A DNA stretch of 21,270 bases, taken from a virus. Numbering within the stretch: the stretch's first letter is position 1; each line of letters starts with the position of its first letter. The notes beneath the pieces are model-generated. The model was not told the origin of the DNA and ran no database searches. It saw only the letters and a list, made by a program, of their open reading frames with translations. The position numbers and the translations under genes were made by a program. The stretch spans positions 1 to 21,270 of IMG/VR virus record IMGVR_UViG_3300015360_000225. One strand, 5' to 3'. This document shows positions 13,501-21,270 of the stretch, one piece after another.

Positions 13501-14040
13501 ATGTACATCTTAACACGCGGGTACTACAGTGCTGTGATTAGGTATTTGAGAGGGATTGACATAAACGCCCCAACACCCCCTAGCTCATTAGAGTTACGGA
13601 GCACTTATCGTAAGACGCTTGAGAAAAAGATGCTTTCTGACACGGTAGTAATGCATAGTGGCCAGATCAAGCTTCTCTTCGGGTCTCTAGCGATTCCAGA
13701 ACTTCGCGCTTCGATCAAAATCGTCGGTGATCCTGCCGCTAAGCTTTCGGCTGATCAAATCAGAGTACGAGTGCTTCAACTGATCGATAACTATTTTCAG
13801 ATTGCTAACTGGGACTTCGGCAAAGAATTTTTTGCCACCCAGATGATCACAGTGATCCAGCAAAAACTGGCCGGTGAGGTTTCATCAGTAGTTTTAGTAC
13901 CGAGGTTTCCGCTAAACTATTTTGGAGATCTTTTTCACCTGCGTAGCAATCCTGATGAAATCTTTTTGTCATGTGCTACTCTTGATGATATCGAGGTCGT
14001 TAGCAATCTCGACCGCTTGACGCTCAAGCAAAAACTCTAA
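10576..14040 (+). CDS. 6: Baseplate wedge subunit, gp6-like (J-type family), enlarged
   Basis: 1154 aa; T4 gp6 is 660 aa. The N-terminus (residues about 20-100) is the family's helical domain, with F-N-D-Y-I-E-S-S-S-M-I-A-I-I-S-A-F-A-Y near 48-66. A central block at 431-470 contains M-V-N-G-E-D-Y-N-S-F-P-L and N-R-T-F-A-G-Q, like gp6 of cyanophages and other T4 relatives. The C-terminal wedge domain (about 1065-1140) has L-I-D-N-Y-F and S-S-V-V-L-V-P. Between the central and C-terminal parts lie several hundred extra residues that include a beta-rich module (699-749: F-A-V-H-G-S-L-S-G...G-D-A-F) also found in the sheath and giant proteins. In T4, gp6 dimers form the continuous inner ring of the baseplate. 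Starts at ATG 10576, 18 bases after the gp25-like stop. Confidence 0.88.
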   Translation: MAINPLLQSAESWEKVYQAFDKINFVAYDFNAVKQSLIDYLKFYYPENFNDYIESSSMIAIISAFAYTVELLAYRVDLSVHETTIATADRKQSILRQAKLVSYTATRNLPLRGLAKITSVTISEDVRDSQGTTLANRVIKWNDPSNSLWKEQFFITLNKVLTYPFGNPLKSFQLDDTVFQQYELKNLLETESSKSTFKNGVLKNKVKINGQSVDFEMVPADIDVDGIFERDPNFDAYFNVLYADDGFGDGSDTTGFMFFMKQGSLSRLNYVFDTPQPNKILEIALNNINDVDVWVQKIDESGKITESWDKVANIQAENLIFNSIKSTKKYEVETLENDQIRLIFGDGDFGGEIPTGIFNIWARQSTSGELSVSKSAVINETVTFIYISKQGSQESCTLTYSLTSALQNSAPTEDIEHIRASAPSVYFSQNRMVNGEDYNSFPLKDPSILRLKSINRTFAGQPKHLAWNDASGVYQNIKLFGNDLRMYRDTTSKGEINTTSPRNLIDEIIEPMLSHPGMYNLITYVFNQAGSPLNLAFIRPRTKFLENVDQVIGLITVQEKTEIQGVLDRHWYGEPDEIVLLDSSLTTAGTPKTVYAVVNKDTDERIYDANMKMVTKDTTTGVYTVVNTPGNISGIQEASARQTKFGIKLVPDRPFSSALRINSVGTTPIPNSDFLSSLDIDQPTAKAETYTVEITGTDGTFAVHGSLSGEQAGGVINEDYDNGIISFKIGFPPAVSTAIVIGDAFIINVVFSAGTYTPVLYKKNLTGRFEIIEEALISGAESLPFNSTDSIASWFIIIERVDNSNGQFDYWKITRRDFSVIIESPTTNFWVNNEVLLIDPDTRKQVRDVVRLLQSNLNAARTQAIGADAVYDVITDVKYSDGTTNPHALAVTPKDLTLEFLSFITNSDYIYFYKNPASGRLAPLPATAYLQALTYIDNVSGNYVRKQGRSDLYFMWQHFTPRENLIDPSTSNIHDMYILTRGYYSAVIRYLRGIDINAPTPPSSLELRSTYRKTLEKKMLSDTVVMHSGQIKLLFGSLAIPELRASIKIVGDPAAKLSADQIRVRVLQLIDNYFQIANWDFGKEFFATQMITVIQQKLAGEVSSVVLVPRFPLNYFGDLFHLRSNPDEIFLSCATLDDIEVVSNLDRLTLKQKL

Positions 14041-14042
14041 AC

Positions 14043-14061
14043 GGCCCAAACTTTTTGGGTC
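14043..14061 (+). terminator. Small hairpin after the gp6-like gene
   Basis: CCCAAA (14045-14050) pairs with TTTGGG (14054-14059) across a 3-base loop, extendable by a G-U and a G-C pair. It lies 2 bases after the stop codon. The following bases are only moderately T-rich, so it may be a weak terminator or an mRNA-stabilising hairpin. Confidence 0.4.
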
Positions 14062-14074
14062 TGACTTGTTTGTT

Positions 14075-14097
14075 GAAAGAGGCTTAAAACCTCTTTC
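14075..14097 (+). terminator. Second hairpin in the gp6-giant gene gap
   Basis: A perfect 8-bp inverted repeat, GAAAGAGG (14075-14082) and CCTCTTTC (14090-14097), with a 7-base loop. No T-run follows it on the plus strand, so it is not a classic terminator. With the preceding hairpin and the ATAAATA box at 14115 it fills the 86-base gap, suggesting a processing or partial-termination point before a separately started transcript. Confidence 0.35.
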
Positions 14098-14113
14098 TGG
14101 TGAAGTGTAGAAA

Positions 14114-14121
14114 CATAAATA
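14114..14121 (+). promoter_or_regulatory. Late-type promoter box CATAAATA before the giant gene
   Basis: CATAAATA ends 5 bases before the ATG at 14127, differing from the T4 consensus TATAAATA only in the first base. As at the gp25-like, gp6-like and endonuclease 1 genes, the start would fall at or next to the ATG, and no Shine-Dalgarno sequence is present. Confidence 0.5.
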
Positions 14122-14126
14122 CACCT

Positions 14127-17100
14127 ATGGCTTCTTCACTAGATCTCAACAAACTTCTCCCTGATCGCTATCGCGATAAGACCCAAGAAACTCTCTTTAA
14201 AAATCTCTTCAATAGATTCTTGACGAAAGACGACTCGGTTCCACTTTTCGGCTTTGTCGGTCCTCGCAGTGAACTATCACCGGGGGATGTTAAGATCACC
14301 GAGCCTAACATCGAGCGCCAGCTAAATCAGCTCACACCAATGTTTTACACCGAGCACGCCTCTGAGAAGCGAACTTACTCGTGGCCAGATCTGGTACAAA
14401 AGCTTCTCCTTCTAGGAGTAAGCTTTACTTCGATCAACGAATGGTTCCAATCGAAGTCGTTTAACTTCGTGCCACCAATTGACCTTGACAAATTCTGTAA
14501 CTTTAATGAGTATTTTTGGATCGGTCCATGGTTGAAATCAGCTCCTACTCTTCCCTATTCAACATTGGGAATTCCTGACATTCTCTTTGTTAATGATGAG
14601 TTGAACAAATCAAATCCAACCAGCATTCCAGAATACTATGTGATCAAGCGAAGCGGGCTCAGTGGAACAACCCCTACTCCTCCGAACCCTTTGATTGATA
14701 TAAGTTGGTCCTCATGGGCTCTAGTTAACCTTTGGGTTCACCGTGAAGACTTAATCAACTTTTTGATTGCTCACCCCGGCACAGTTTCATTTGATGAATT
14801 AACACAGGCTACTCGCCCAATCATCGAGTATTTTGATACTTTACGATTGAGCACATATAAGTCGTTCCCTCCAATCCCAGGTAGCGACGGAGTTCCAGCT
14901 GAGGCTGGTATTCTTGATCGTGTTATCAAAATCAGACCCAATCAACCTCCGCTTTTTGATCTCTACCGACGTGACAATAAACACGCTGGAATGACTAGCG
15001 CAATCTTTTATTACGTCGAGGGAAGTCAATATCCTATTGACTCGATAATCGGTCGTCGTGTTGCTACTGACGTTAATGCTGACTTCATTTTCGAACACGC
15101 CCTCGGTGGCGACACCGATGAAATTCTTTTCTATCGGTTATGGAATGGGTCTTCATGGAATCCTTACACAATTTGGAGATCAGGCCCTCTCGCCGGTCCT
15201 ACTTACAAGAAATTTGATACTGCAGGTACTCTGATCAATCAAGACAAATTCAACAATTACAAAAATTATTATTGGACAGGGGGAACGCTTCCCTCAACCT
15301 CTCTCCCATCGTTTAATTCGATTGGTTTGCCTGAATACACAGTCATTGAGCCTGGGGGTATATCAAGCTGGTCTATTCACAACTATTGGAAGTCAATTTC
15401 TGAGCTTAGGCGCAGCGATCTTCGCCTTTATATCCAAGCAGAAAGACCAATCATTGAGTTTAACAAGTTTCTTGAGGTTGAGCTTATCATTCCTGTCAAG
15501 ACTACATTGGGGCAACTGCCAACTTTCAAGATGTATCGTTGTCTCCCCCACTCAAACACCTACGTTCAACTCATTGATGGAGCTGCACCTGACCTTAATG
15601 ACGCTTATCTCGGAGGAGCTTTATTTGCTCGAATAGAAGATTTAGTTGCTAGTCCCGCTATCTATAGCAATGCTGATCTGCTCTCTCAAACAATCACTCT
15701 AGATGAAAATAATTACCTTCAGAATCTCTTCACAGGGCAATATATCCCAACTAAAGATGGAGTTACCTACGGGTATCTAGCTAAATTTAGTTCGTTCGCT
15801 GGCACGGGCGATGGAACGGTGGCCAATATCACTGTAGCCAACATCGCTACTCCGCAGGTTATCACATTAACGTGGGCCGCCGGAGTTTTTAAGGTGGTCG
15901 GAACGGTGACAGGAAATGCTCCTGATCTGATTAGTTTCAACACCCTGTACACTCTAAATGGAGTCTCCTTCAGTGTAACGTTAGGCTCTATTCCCTTCGT
16001 TGATGGTGACAAATTCACCATTGAAAACAAGAGCTACATCTTTCAAGCGGCAAACTTGTATGTTAAAATTGATGGAGCTTACCGAACTTTAACAGCTCCT
16101 TCACAGATTATAAGTGAGACAGTCTCCACAATCGTTGTTAATGGCGATCCGACTCTGCAAGATGGAACTTGGACTGTTCCCCCACAACTTGAGTGGAACG
16201 TTCTAAATGAAACCAGATCACAAATTAAGCAAGGTGATCTTTACTTCCATCTCTTGACGATCATCGAGGCACAACCTGATTTGATCGGTTTTTCCACTGG
16301 GCAAAATAATTGGAGATCACTTACTCCCAACTTTGGCCTTGGAGGTTTGATCAAACAACATGACGGACTTCCTGCTCTGTGGGTGTCGTTGATGCTCCAG
16401 GAGGGAGTAACGATGATGTCGTTGCTTGACTTCGCTAGAGAGAGTTACGAGCGCCTCTTTAGCAGCATCAAAACTTTTATCGAGGAACGTGTACCAGAAA
16501 TGCTCGCTACCGATCTTGTTATGTTGTCGACTGGTGACAGCATCGATCCTATCATAGTGTCCGAATTTAAAAAGTATTTGTCTAATGTGTCAATGGTCAA
16601 TACCGCAACCGAGTCAACTGTTGATGACAATCTTGCTCGAATTTTTTATGATACAACGTCATCACTTGATAACTTAGTTGTGACTCTGCCCTACTTGGGT
16701 CTTGTTCCAAAGGTCTTGCCGAAAAAGACGTGGGATCTCGAGTTAGATTATCCAGTTTTGGTACATCACGACGGTCACCGCACAGCTCTCGCCGACGTGT
16801 CACCTGATTTTTCTAAAGTGATCGTTAATAAGTTTTTCTCACGCTCTCACGGTCAAGAGACACAAGGGTCTATCACCGGAGGCAATTATCCTCTTCGTCC
16901 GTTTAGGGGACAGTACTGGTTCAAAACTTCCACCGGCGAGCTTTTCTATTATAAGGTCGCTTCAGACACCGCTGAACGCCCGAATAATGCTATAGCCGGA
17001 GATTATTCTTATGACAGGTTAAACAATACTATCTGGAGATTCACCTCGGTGTGGGTTAATCTAGGCAATGATGAAGTTGCACTAGCTGCCCCCTGGATAA

Positions 17101-20100
17101 AGGTCGATTTTGGTTTGATAGAGCAAAATTTGACGCTAGCAATAGAAACTGAGCTTTATGAGCATTGTCCGACATTGTTAAACACCCTTGATACTCTTGA
17201 TAACAGTCGGAGCACATTAGAAGCTAATTCGAACTTTACTGTTTACATGCGAAAGGAGCTAGAGCGGTTTGGGGTGAAGTATAATGTTGAAAACGTGTAC
17301 ACGTCTCTATATGACTCAAGCAACCCCTTCACCTGGAACTACGGGAGCGTGATCCCCCCTGGGGCTACGGTAGCTCATGAAACCTGGCAAGAGATCTATC
17401 GTGAAGTTTACGATACTCCACGGCCAGATCTCGAGCCATGGTTTGTCGCCGGTTATGCCGACGAGGCGACCTTCATCTTTGACGCGATAGATGATGGATC
17501 ATTACCGGTTGGTACCACTAACTTTGACCCTGCATCAATGTGGGCGATGGTTTCGGCGTTTGTCCATGCTAAATTAATCTTTCTCGGACGTCCTAATAAG
17601 CTTTCGGTATTAGTCGCTTCGGGAACTCTTCTTCCACCCTATGCTCTTGATGGTGGGGGAGGTGAAAGTTTGATTACTTCACTTCCAACTGGGCTCAATA
17701 ACGTTTTCACCTACGGACAGCTTGGTCCGACTGAACTTTATTGGACAAGAACAATCGATCATCTTTACTCGATTCAAAAGGTTTATTTCAAGGTTAATCC
17801 GTTGCACTACGTTCAACAGACATGGGGTGAAAAACTCATGTCTCTCAATGGTTACGGCATGAACTCTTACCTTGGCCGTAAGCAGCGTCCGAAAGACTTT
17901 GCGCTTCATGGTTCCGTGTTGGCTGATCTCTCACAGTCATCGTGGATGACATCGACGATGCTTCAAATTTCTGATCACAATCTTGATTATACGATCACCT
18001 GCGTCAGTCGAGCTTTGAGCACAAATCCGATTTTTAAAGTAACTGAAGCGACGACAGAGGGAGTAGTAGGATTCATCACTAATAATACATTTTCTGACGC
18101 TTTCATCTCTGTGTCTTTTATCTCTGGACTATTAAGAGGGTTTTTCTGGGGTGATACCTTTAAGTTGCATCTTGATGCTGATACGGCTCAGATGACGGTA
18201 ACTTTTACCCCTAACCCTTACTTTAACGCTGAAGGTTTTAACCAGCTTTATATTCAGTATGGTCGCTTTTACGGCCAAGACACAGAAATCTCTCTGAATC
18301 GTAGTCTATTTCTAGATTGGGTTCCCAAGCTAGGATACCGCTTCTCTGGGATGGTTAACACTGACACCTTAAAGATAGTCGCTGCGGATTCTAGCACAAT
18401 CGATCAAAGCACGTACGATATCTTGATCAAGGAAAATAAATTTTACAAAAGCTCTTGGTTGAACGCTCTTCGAATTCAGTTGGTGCAAATCGGAACTACC
18501 CTCTTTGATGGTGGGATTAACGTACCAGCTCTTGGTACTAGTGGCACACCTGGAGAAAATTGGATTTTTAGAGTTGATAATTATAATCCTACACGTCCAA
18601 CACTTACCTGGTATGACACTGACTTATCAGGAACTCCTCAAACTTTTACAGCGCTCAATTCAGCTAGAAGCAATTTTGAGTGGAAACGTTATCCATCGCT
18701 GACTGAAAAGCGCTCGTTCGCCGCGCCGTTCCTAATTACCGGGCTGCAAAATGTTGTTAATTTTCTTTTCGGTTACTCTGATTATCTCTATGATCAAGGT
18801 TGGAGATTCAACGACCAAGACAATCCTGTTTTAGATCCTACTACCGGCAGGATGCTAAGCTATCAGTTTTTGATCGAGCGCTTTCTAAACCAACAATTTA
18901 GCGGAGTTAAGGCAGGAACCTCTTTTATTGTCAATCCGTTTGCTAGAAAAGTTTGGTACGTAACTCCAAGAGGCGCGGTCGCCAATCTGTTTGACAAGAT
19001 CGGCGCCGAGCAAGAAACGGTTTGCACTGTGCTAACGGCTGACAAGCGTCCACTTCAACGTGGTGAGTTACGAGTTTTCAGGGATGATAATATCACTGAA
19101 TTGGTGTTTGATCGACCTGTCCACACTCTTCATCTTCTGACTAGTGAATATGAGCACGTAGCTCTCTTTGACGATTACTCTATCTCAACGCTCATTTATG
19201 ACCCATTTCTTGGTCAAAAAATCACCGAGATTTTCTTAAAAGGAGACAAACAACCAGTCTTTACTGGACGTTTAGACTTCGGAGGCCATTTCTTACTAGG
19301 TGGTGAGATGAAAGCTAACATCGAAAGCTCAATCTCGCGAATCGCTACGCTTTATGACACAACGTCCAGAAGGGTTAATTCCCCAGAAACGGAACGAGCA
19401 AGAGCTCTGTTGGGTTTTCAAAAGAAAAATTATTTCGCTCTACGTGGCTCCTCTGATAATACCGAGTTTAGATTCTGGCAAGGGTTGATCGCTAATAAAG
19501 GAACTAACTTTTCGATTAACGCTTTCACAAATTCAGCCAAATTCAAAACGGCTAAGTTCGACGAGTACTGGGCCTATAAGCTAGTCGAATACGGGGATGC
19601 TCGGGCGGTTTCGCGCCCGGAAATGAGGGTTGAGCCAGGAGAAATTTACGAGCGGACCAATTATCTCTTCGTCGAGGATGATGAACGTAATTTTATTGCT
19701 GCTGAAACTGATTACGGTTATGAGTTACCTGGGGTTGAAAACTTTAATCCACAAGGAGCTGTCGTTGTGGCCCCTGGAGACGAAAGTCGATGGTTTTCGT
19801 ACGGTGATCTTAACAGCCTTAAGTATCTTGAGGCTGACCTGATTGCTGAACGCACGATCGTGGCTACTAGTCTCGAGGACTATCAATTGATTCTCGACTC
19901 GGCAGGGAATCCTGTCAAAGCTGATCGCTTTGAAGTAGTCGATGTCAATCTTACCGTTAATGACTCGACGATTCTCGACACTAGTACCGAAAAGGTTCAC
20001 CGTGAGTACGGTGATTACACAACTGGTAGTAATCCTGCGACGTTCGCAGCCTCTAAATTTGTCAGAATCAATTGTTCAGGGATTCAAATTACTCACGCTT

Positions 20101-21270
20101 CCTTGCTTAATAAAACTCTCAAGGTGAGAGCTTACGGCCCTGCTATTTCAAAATTTAGTCCATCTGAGCTTCATGATTATATGCACCGTACGATTGTTAA
20201 GCGAGACATCGTTTGGTGGGATCCTGCACGAGGCTCATTTCACCCAGAGGCCCGTGCACTAATTACTACCAAGAGCGACCAAGACCCTGCTCTCTATAAT
20301 AACTCTCTCCTCGAGTATAAAAACACTAACTTGGCTAAAGCACAAGCGTGGGGTGACGAGCAGTTAGGACAAGTTTGGTGGGACACAACCGATCTTGCTT
20401 GGCAATCTTACCACGATTCGACAAAGTACACAATAGGTGAACGTCTTACTCGTTGGGGTGCTCTAGCCGATTATTCAAAGATGAACGTTTACGAATGGGT
20501 TAAAACTACAGTTGCGCCAACTGATTATCACACCCTACCCGACGTCGATGGAGAGGTAGCGATTTCGCGTATGCTCTCAAGTATTCGAACCTGGGATCAA
20601 CGTGTCGTGGCTTGGAAGTACTCTAACAATCCCGAGTTGATTTCGCGTGCTTTCAAGGCTTATCAACCAGCTAAACTTAAGCTCACGTTGACCAATGGAG
20701 TAGGAACTGCTGTCTTGAAAAGCGGTAATCTTTCGACCTATGTTAAAAAAGGAGACAAAATTGCTGGTGCAATTTACTCAAGTAATACTAAAACAGACGC
20801 TAATCTTTTAAGGATTTTTGGGTCAGCCACGATCAAGGGTGATCCCACAGTAGTAATCGGTTCTACTAACGGATTCGACGATGGAGCCTCGTTCATATCT
20901 AGCACGTACTTTACTTTTTCGCTGGTAGTAGATACTAATACCCTTTCATTTAGAACCGATCCGCTCGGTGCTTACACTCTCAACAACGAAACTGATGCAG
21001 GGATAAAGTATCTTACATTGACACATGTTTCGTCTGGTACTATTCAGCGGCTCATCATCGTTGATACTCCTGTTACCGCTGGATCACAGGCCTCTTATAA
21101 CTTTGATAAGTTAGGTATCAAGTTAGTTTACGTAGCGATCTACGGACAAGCTGATAGTTGGCCAACATTAGGAGTGACGACATCGTCACAGCGTATTTCA
21201 ACCGAGGCCACTGATTTAGGTAATACCGGCCATCAGATCGTTCTTCGGAGCTCTGTACCAATCTTTTCAC
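14127..21270 (+). CDS. Giant baseplate-region virion structural protein (3' end outside window)
   Basis: One reading frame stays open from ATG 14127 to the right edge: 2381 codons without a stop. I followed the translation throughout. Recognisable stretches are N-F-V-P-P-I-D-L-D-K-F (113-123) followed by a Trp/Tyr-rich segment, N-F-G-L-G-G-L-I-K-Q-H-D-G (735-747) followed by helices, and F-R-F-W-Q-G-L-I-A-N-K-G-T (1781-1793). These recall very large uncharacterised structural proteins of T4-like marine and jumbo myoviruses. Residues 587-633 carry the beta module shared with the sheath and gp6-like proteins. In T4 the gene after 6 is 7, a 1032-aa peripheral wedge protein; by position this gene may fill that place, but I see no sequence proof and it is more than twice the size. 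No signal peptide or membrane segment was seen. It starts 86 bases after the gp6-like stop, behind a CATAAATA box. Confidence 0.75.
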   Translation, partial: MASSLDLNKLLPDRYRDKTQETLFKNLFNRFLTKDDSVPLFGFVGPRSELSPGDVKITEPNIERQLNQLTPMFYTEHASEKRTYSWPDLVQKLLLLGVSFTSINEWFQSKSFNFVPPIDLDKFCNFNEYFWIGPWLKSAPTLPYSTLGIPDILFVNDELNKSNPTSIPEYYVIKRSGLSGTTPTPPNPLIDISWSSWALVNLWVHREDLINFLIAHPGTVSFDELTQATRPIIEYFDTLRLSTYKSFPPIPGSDGVPAEAGILDRVIKIRPNQPPLFDLYRRDNKHAGMTSAIFYYVEGSQYPIDSIIGRRVATDVNADFIFEHALGGDTDEILFYRLWNGSSWNPYTIWRSGPLAGPTYKKFDTAGTLINQDKFNNYKNYYWTGGTLPSTSLPSFNSIGLPEYTVIEPGGISSWSIHNYWKSISELRRSDLRLYIQAERPIIEFNKFLEVELIIPVKTTLGQLPTFKMYRCLPHSNTYVQLIDGAAPDLNDAYLGGALFARIEDLVASPAIYSNADLLSQTITLDENNYLQNLFTGQYIPTKDGVTYGYLAKFSSFAGTGDGTVANITVANIATPQVITLTWAAGVFKVVGTVTGNAPDLISFNTLYTLNGVSFSVTLGSIPFVDGDKFTIENKSYIFQAANLYVKIDGAYRTLTAPSQIISETVSTIVVNGDPTLQDGTWTVPPQLEWNVLNETRSQIKQGDLYFHLLTIIEAQPDLIGFSTGQNNWRSLTPNFGLGGLIKQHDGLPALWVSLMLQEGVTMMSLLDFARESYERLFSSIKTFIEERVPEMLATDLVMLSTGDSIDPIIVSEFKKYLSNVSMVNTATESTVDDNLARIFYDTTSSLDNLVVTLPYLGLVPKVLPKKTWDLELDYPVLVHHDGHRTALADVSPDFSKVIVNKFFSRSHGQETQGSITGGNYPLRPFRGQYWFKTSTGELFYYKVASDTAERPNNAIAGDYSYDRLNNTIWRFTSVWVNLGNDEVALAAPWIKVDFGLIEQNLTLAIETELYEHCPTLLNTLDTLDNSRSTLEANSNFTVYMRKELERFGVKYNVENVYTSLYDSSNPFTWNYGSVIPPGATVAHETWQEIYREVYDTPRPDLEPWFVAGYADEATFIFDAIDDGSLPVGTTNFDPASMWAMVSAFVHAKLIFLGRPNKLSVLVASGTLLPPYALDGGGGESLITSLPTGLNNVFTYGQLGPTELYWTRTIDHLYSIQKVYFKVNPLHYVQQTWGEKLMSLNGYGMNSYLGRKQRPKDFALHGSVLADLSQSSWMTSTMLQISDHNLDYTITCVSRALSTNPIFKVTEATTEGVVGFITNNTFSDAFISVSFISGLLRGFFWGDTFKLHLDADTAQMTVTFTPNPYFNAEGFNQLYIQYGRFYGQDTEISLNRSLFLDWVPKLGYRFSGMVNTDTLKIVAADSSTIDQSTYDILIKENKFYKSSWLNALRIQLVQIGTTLFDGGINVPALGTSGTPGENWIFRVDNYNPTRPTLTWYDTDLSGTPQTFTALNSARSNFEWKRYPSLTEKRSFAAPFLITGLQNVVNFLFGYSDYLYDQGWRFNDQDNPVLDPTTGRMLSYQFLIERFLNQQFSGVKAGTSFIVNPFARKVWYVTPRGAVANLFDKIGAEQETVCTVLTADKRPLQRGELRVFRDDNITELVFDRPVHTLHLLTSEYEHVALFDDYSISTLIYDPFLGQKITEIFLKGDKQPVFTGRLDFGGHFLLGGEMKANIESSISRIATLYDTTSRRVNSPETERARALLGFQKKNYFALRGSSDNTEFRFWQGLIANKGTNFSINAFTNSAKFKTAKFDEYWAYKLVEYGDARAVSRPEMRVEPGEIYERTNYLFVEDDERNFIAAETDYGYELPGVENFNPQGAVVVAPGDESRWFSYGDLNSLKYLEADLIAERTIVATSLEDYQLILDSAGNPVKADRFEVVDVNLTVNDSTILDTSTEKVHREYGDYTTGSNPATFAASKFVRINCSGIQITHASLLNKTLKVRAYGPAISKFSPSELHDYMHRTIVKRDIVWWDPARGSFHPEARALITTKSDQDPALYNNSLLEYKNTNLAKAQAWGDEQLGQVWWDTTDLAWQSYHDSTKYTIGERLTRWGALADYSKMNVYEWVKTTVAPTDYHTLPDVDGEVAISRMLSSIRTWDQRVVAWKYSNNPELISRAFKAYQPAKLKLTLTNGVGTAVLKSGNLSTYVKKGDKIAGAIYSSNTKTDANLLRIFGSATIKGDPTVVIGSTNGFDDGASFISSTYFTFSLVVDTNTLSFRTDPLGAYTLNNETDAGIKYLTLTHVSSGTIQRLIIVDTPVTAGSQASYNFDKLGIKLVYVAIYGQADSWPTLGVTTSSQRISTEATDLGNTGHQIVLRSSVPIFS

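Noticed and set aside
14841-20000. Short antisense and out-of-frame reading frames within the giant gene
   Set aside because: They overlap a continuous 2381-codon frame with coherent protein sequence and show no domains or ribosome-binding sites of their own.
1-21270. tRNA genes, CRISPR arrays, insertion sequences, introns or inteins
   Set aside because: No cloverleaf, regular short direct repeats with spacers, transposase or terminal inverted repeats were seen. The two endonucleases are free-standing and interrupt no gene visible here.

Overview
The window is part of a contractile-tailed (myovirus) phage genome, most likely a large T4-superfamily phage. The supporting evidence is a gp18-like tail sheath gene, gp25-like and gp6-like baseplate wedge genes in T4 order, a huge structural gene running off the right edge, two free-standing Vsr-like homing endonucleases, and several ATAAATA boxes resembling T4 late promoters. 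A very large genome is inferred from the oversized baseplate genes (gp6-like 1154 aa; the next gene more than 2381 aa) and from the accessory enzymes. The host cannot be named from sequence alone.

Layout. Positions 1-5067 are read on the minus strand. In transcription order they hold the tail sheath (3262-5067), a strong 14-bp terminator, homing endonuclease 1 (1626-3206) behind its own TATAAATA box, then a small group: a SprT-like zinc protease, a small protein resembling ADP-ribosyltransferases, and an RNA ligase whose C-terminus lies outside the window. Everything from 5158 onward is on the plus strand: homing endonuclease 2 (5158-7080), a 502-aa virion structural protein (7153-8661), a GNAT acetyltransferase, two tandem leucine-rich-repeat-like paralogues, the gp25-like wedge, the gp6-like wedge, and the giant open reading frame (14127 to past 21270). 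There is no gene-free stretch longer than about 90 bases.

How it works together. The sheath, wedge proteins and giant protein would build the contractile tail and baseplate late in infection, driven by TAAATA-type boxes. A hairpin at 7115-7150 encloses one of these boxes and also holds the ribosome-binding site of the 502-aa gene. Long transcripts reading through from endonuclease 2 should therefore be poorly translated, while late transcripts starting inside the hairpin should be free. The sheath gene is bracketed by two related endonucleases whose 23-residue repeat arrays differ in number (about 3 versus 9). A roughly 50-residue beta-rich module recurs in the sheath, the gp6-like protein and the giant protein. 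The RNA ligase, the possible ADP-ribosyltransferase and the SprT-like protein look like host-takeover or repair functions and lack the late-type box.
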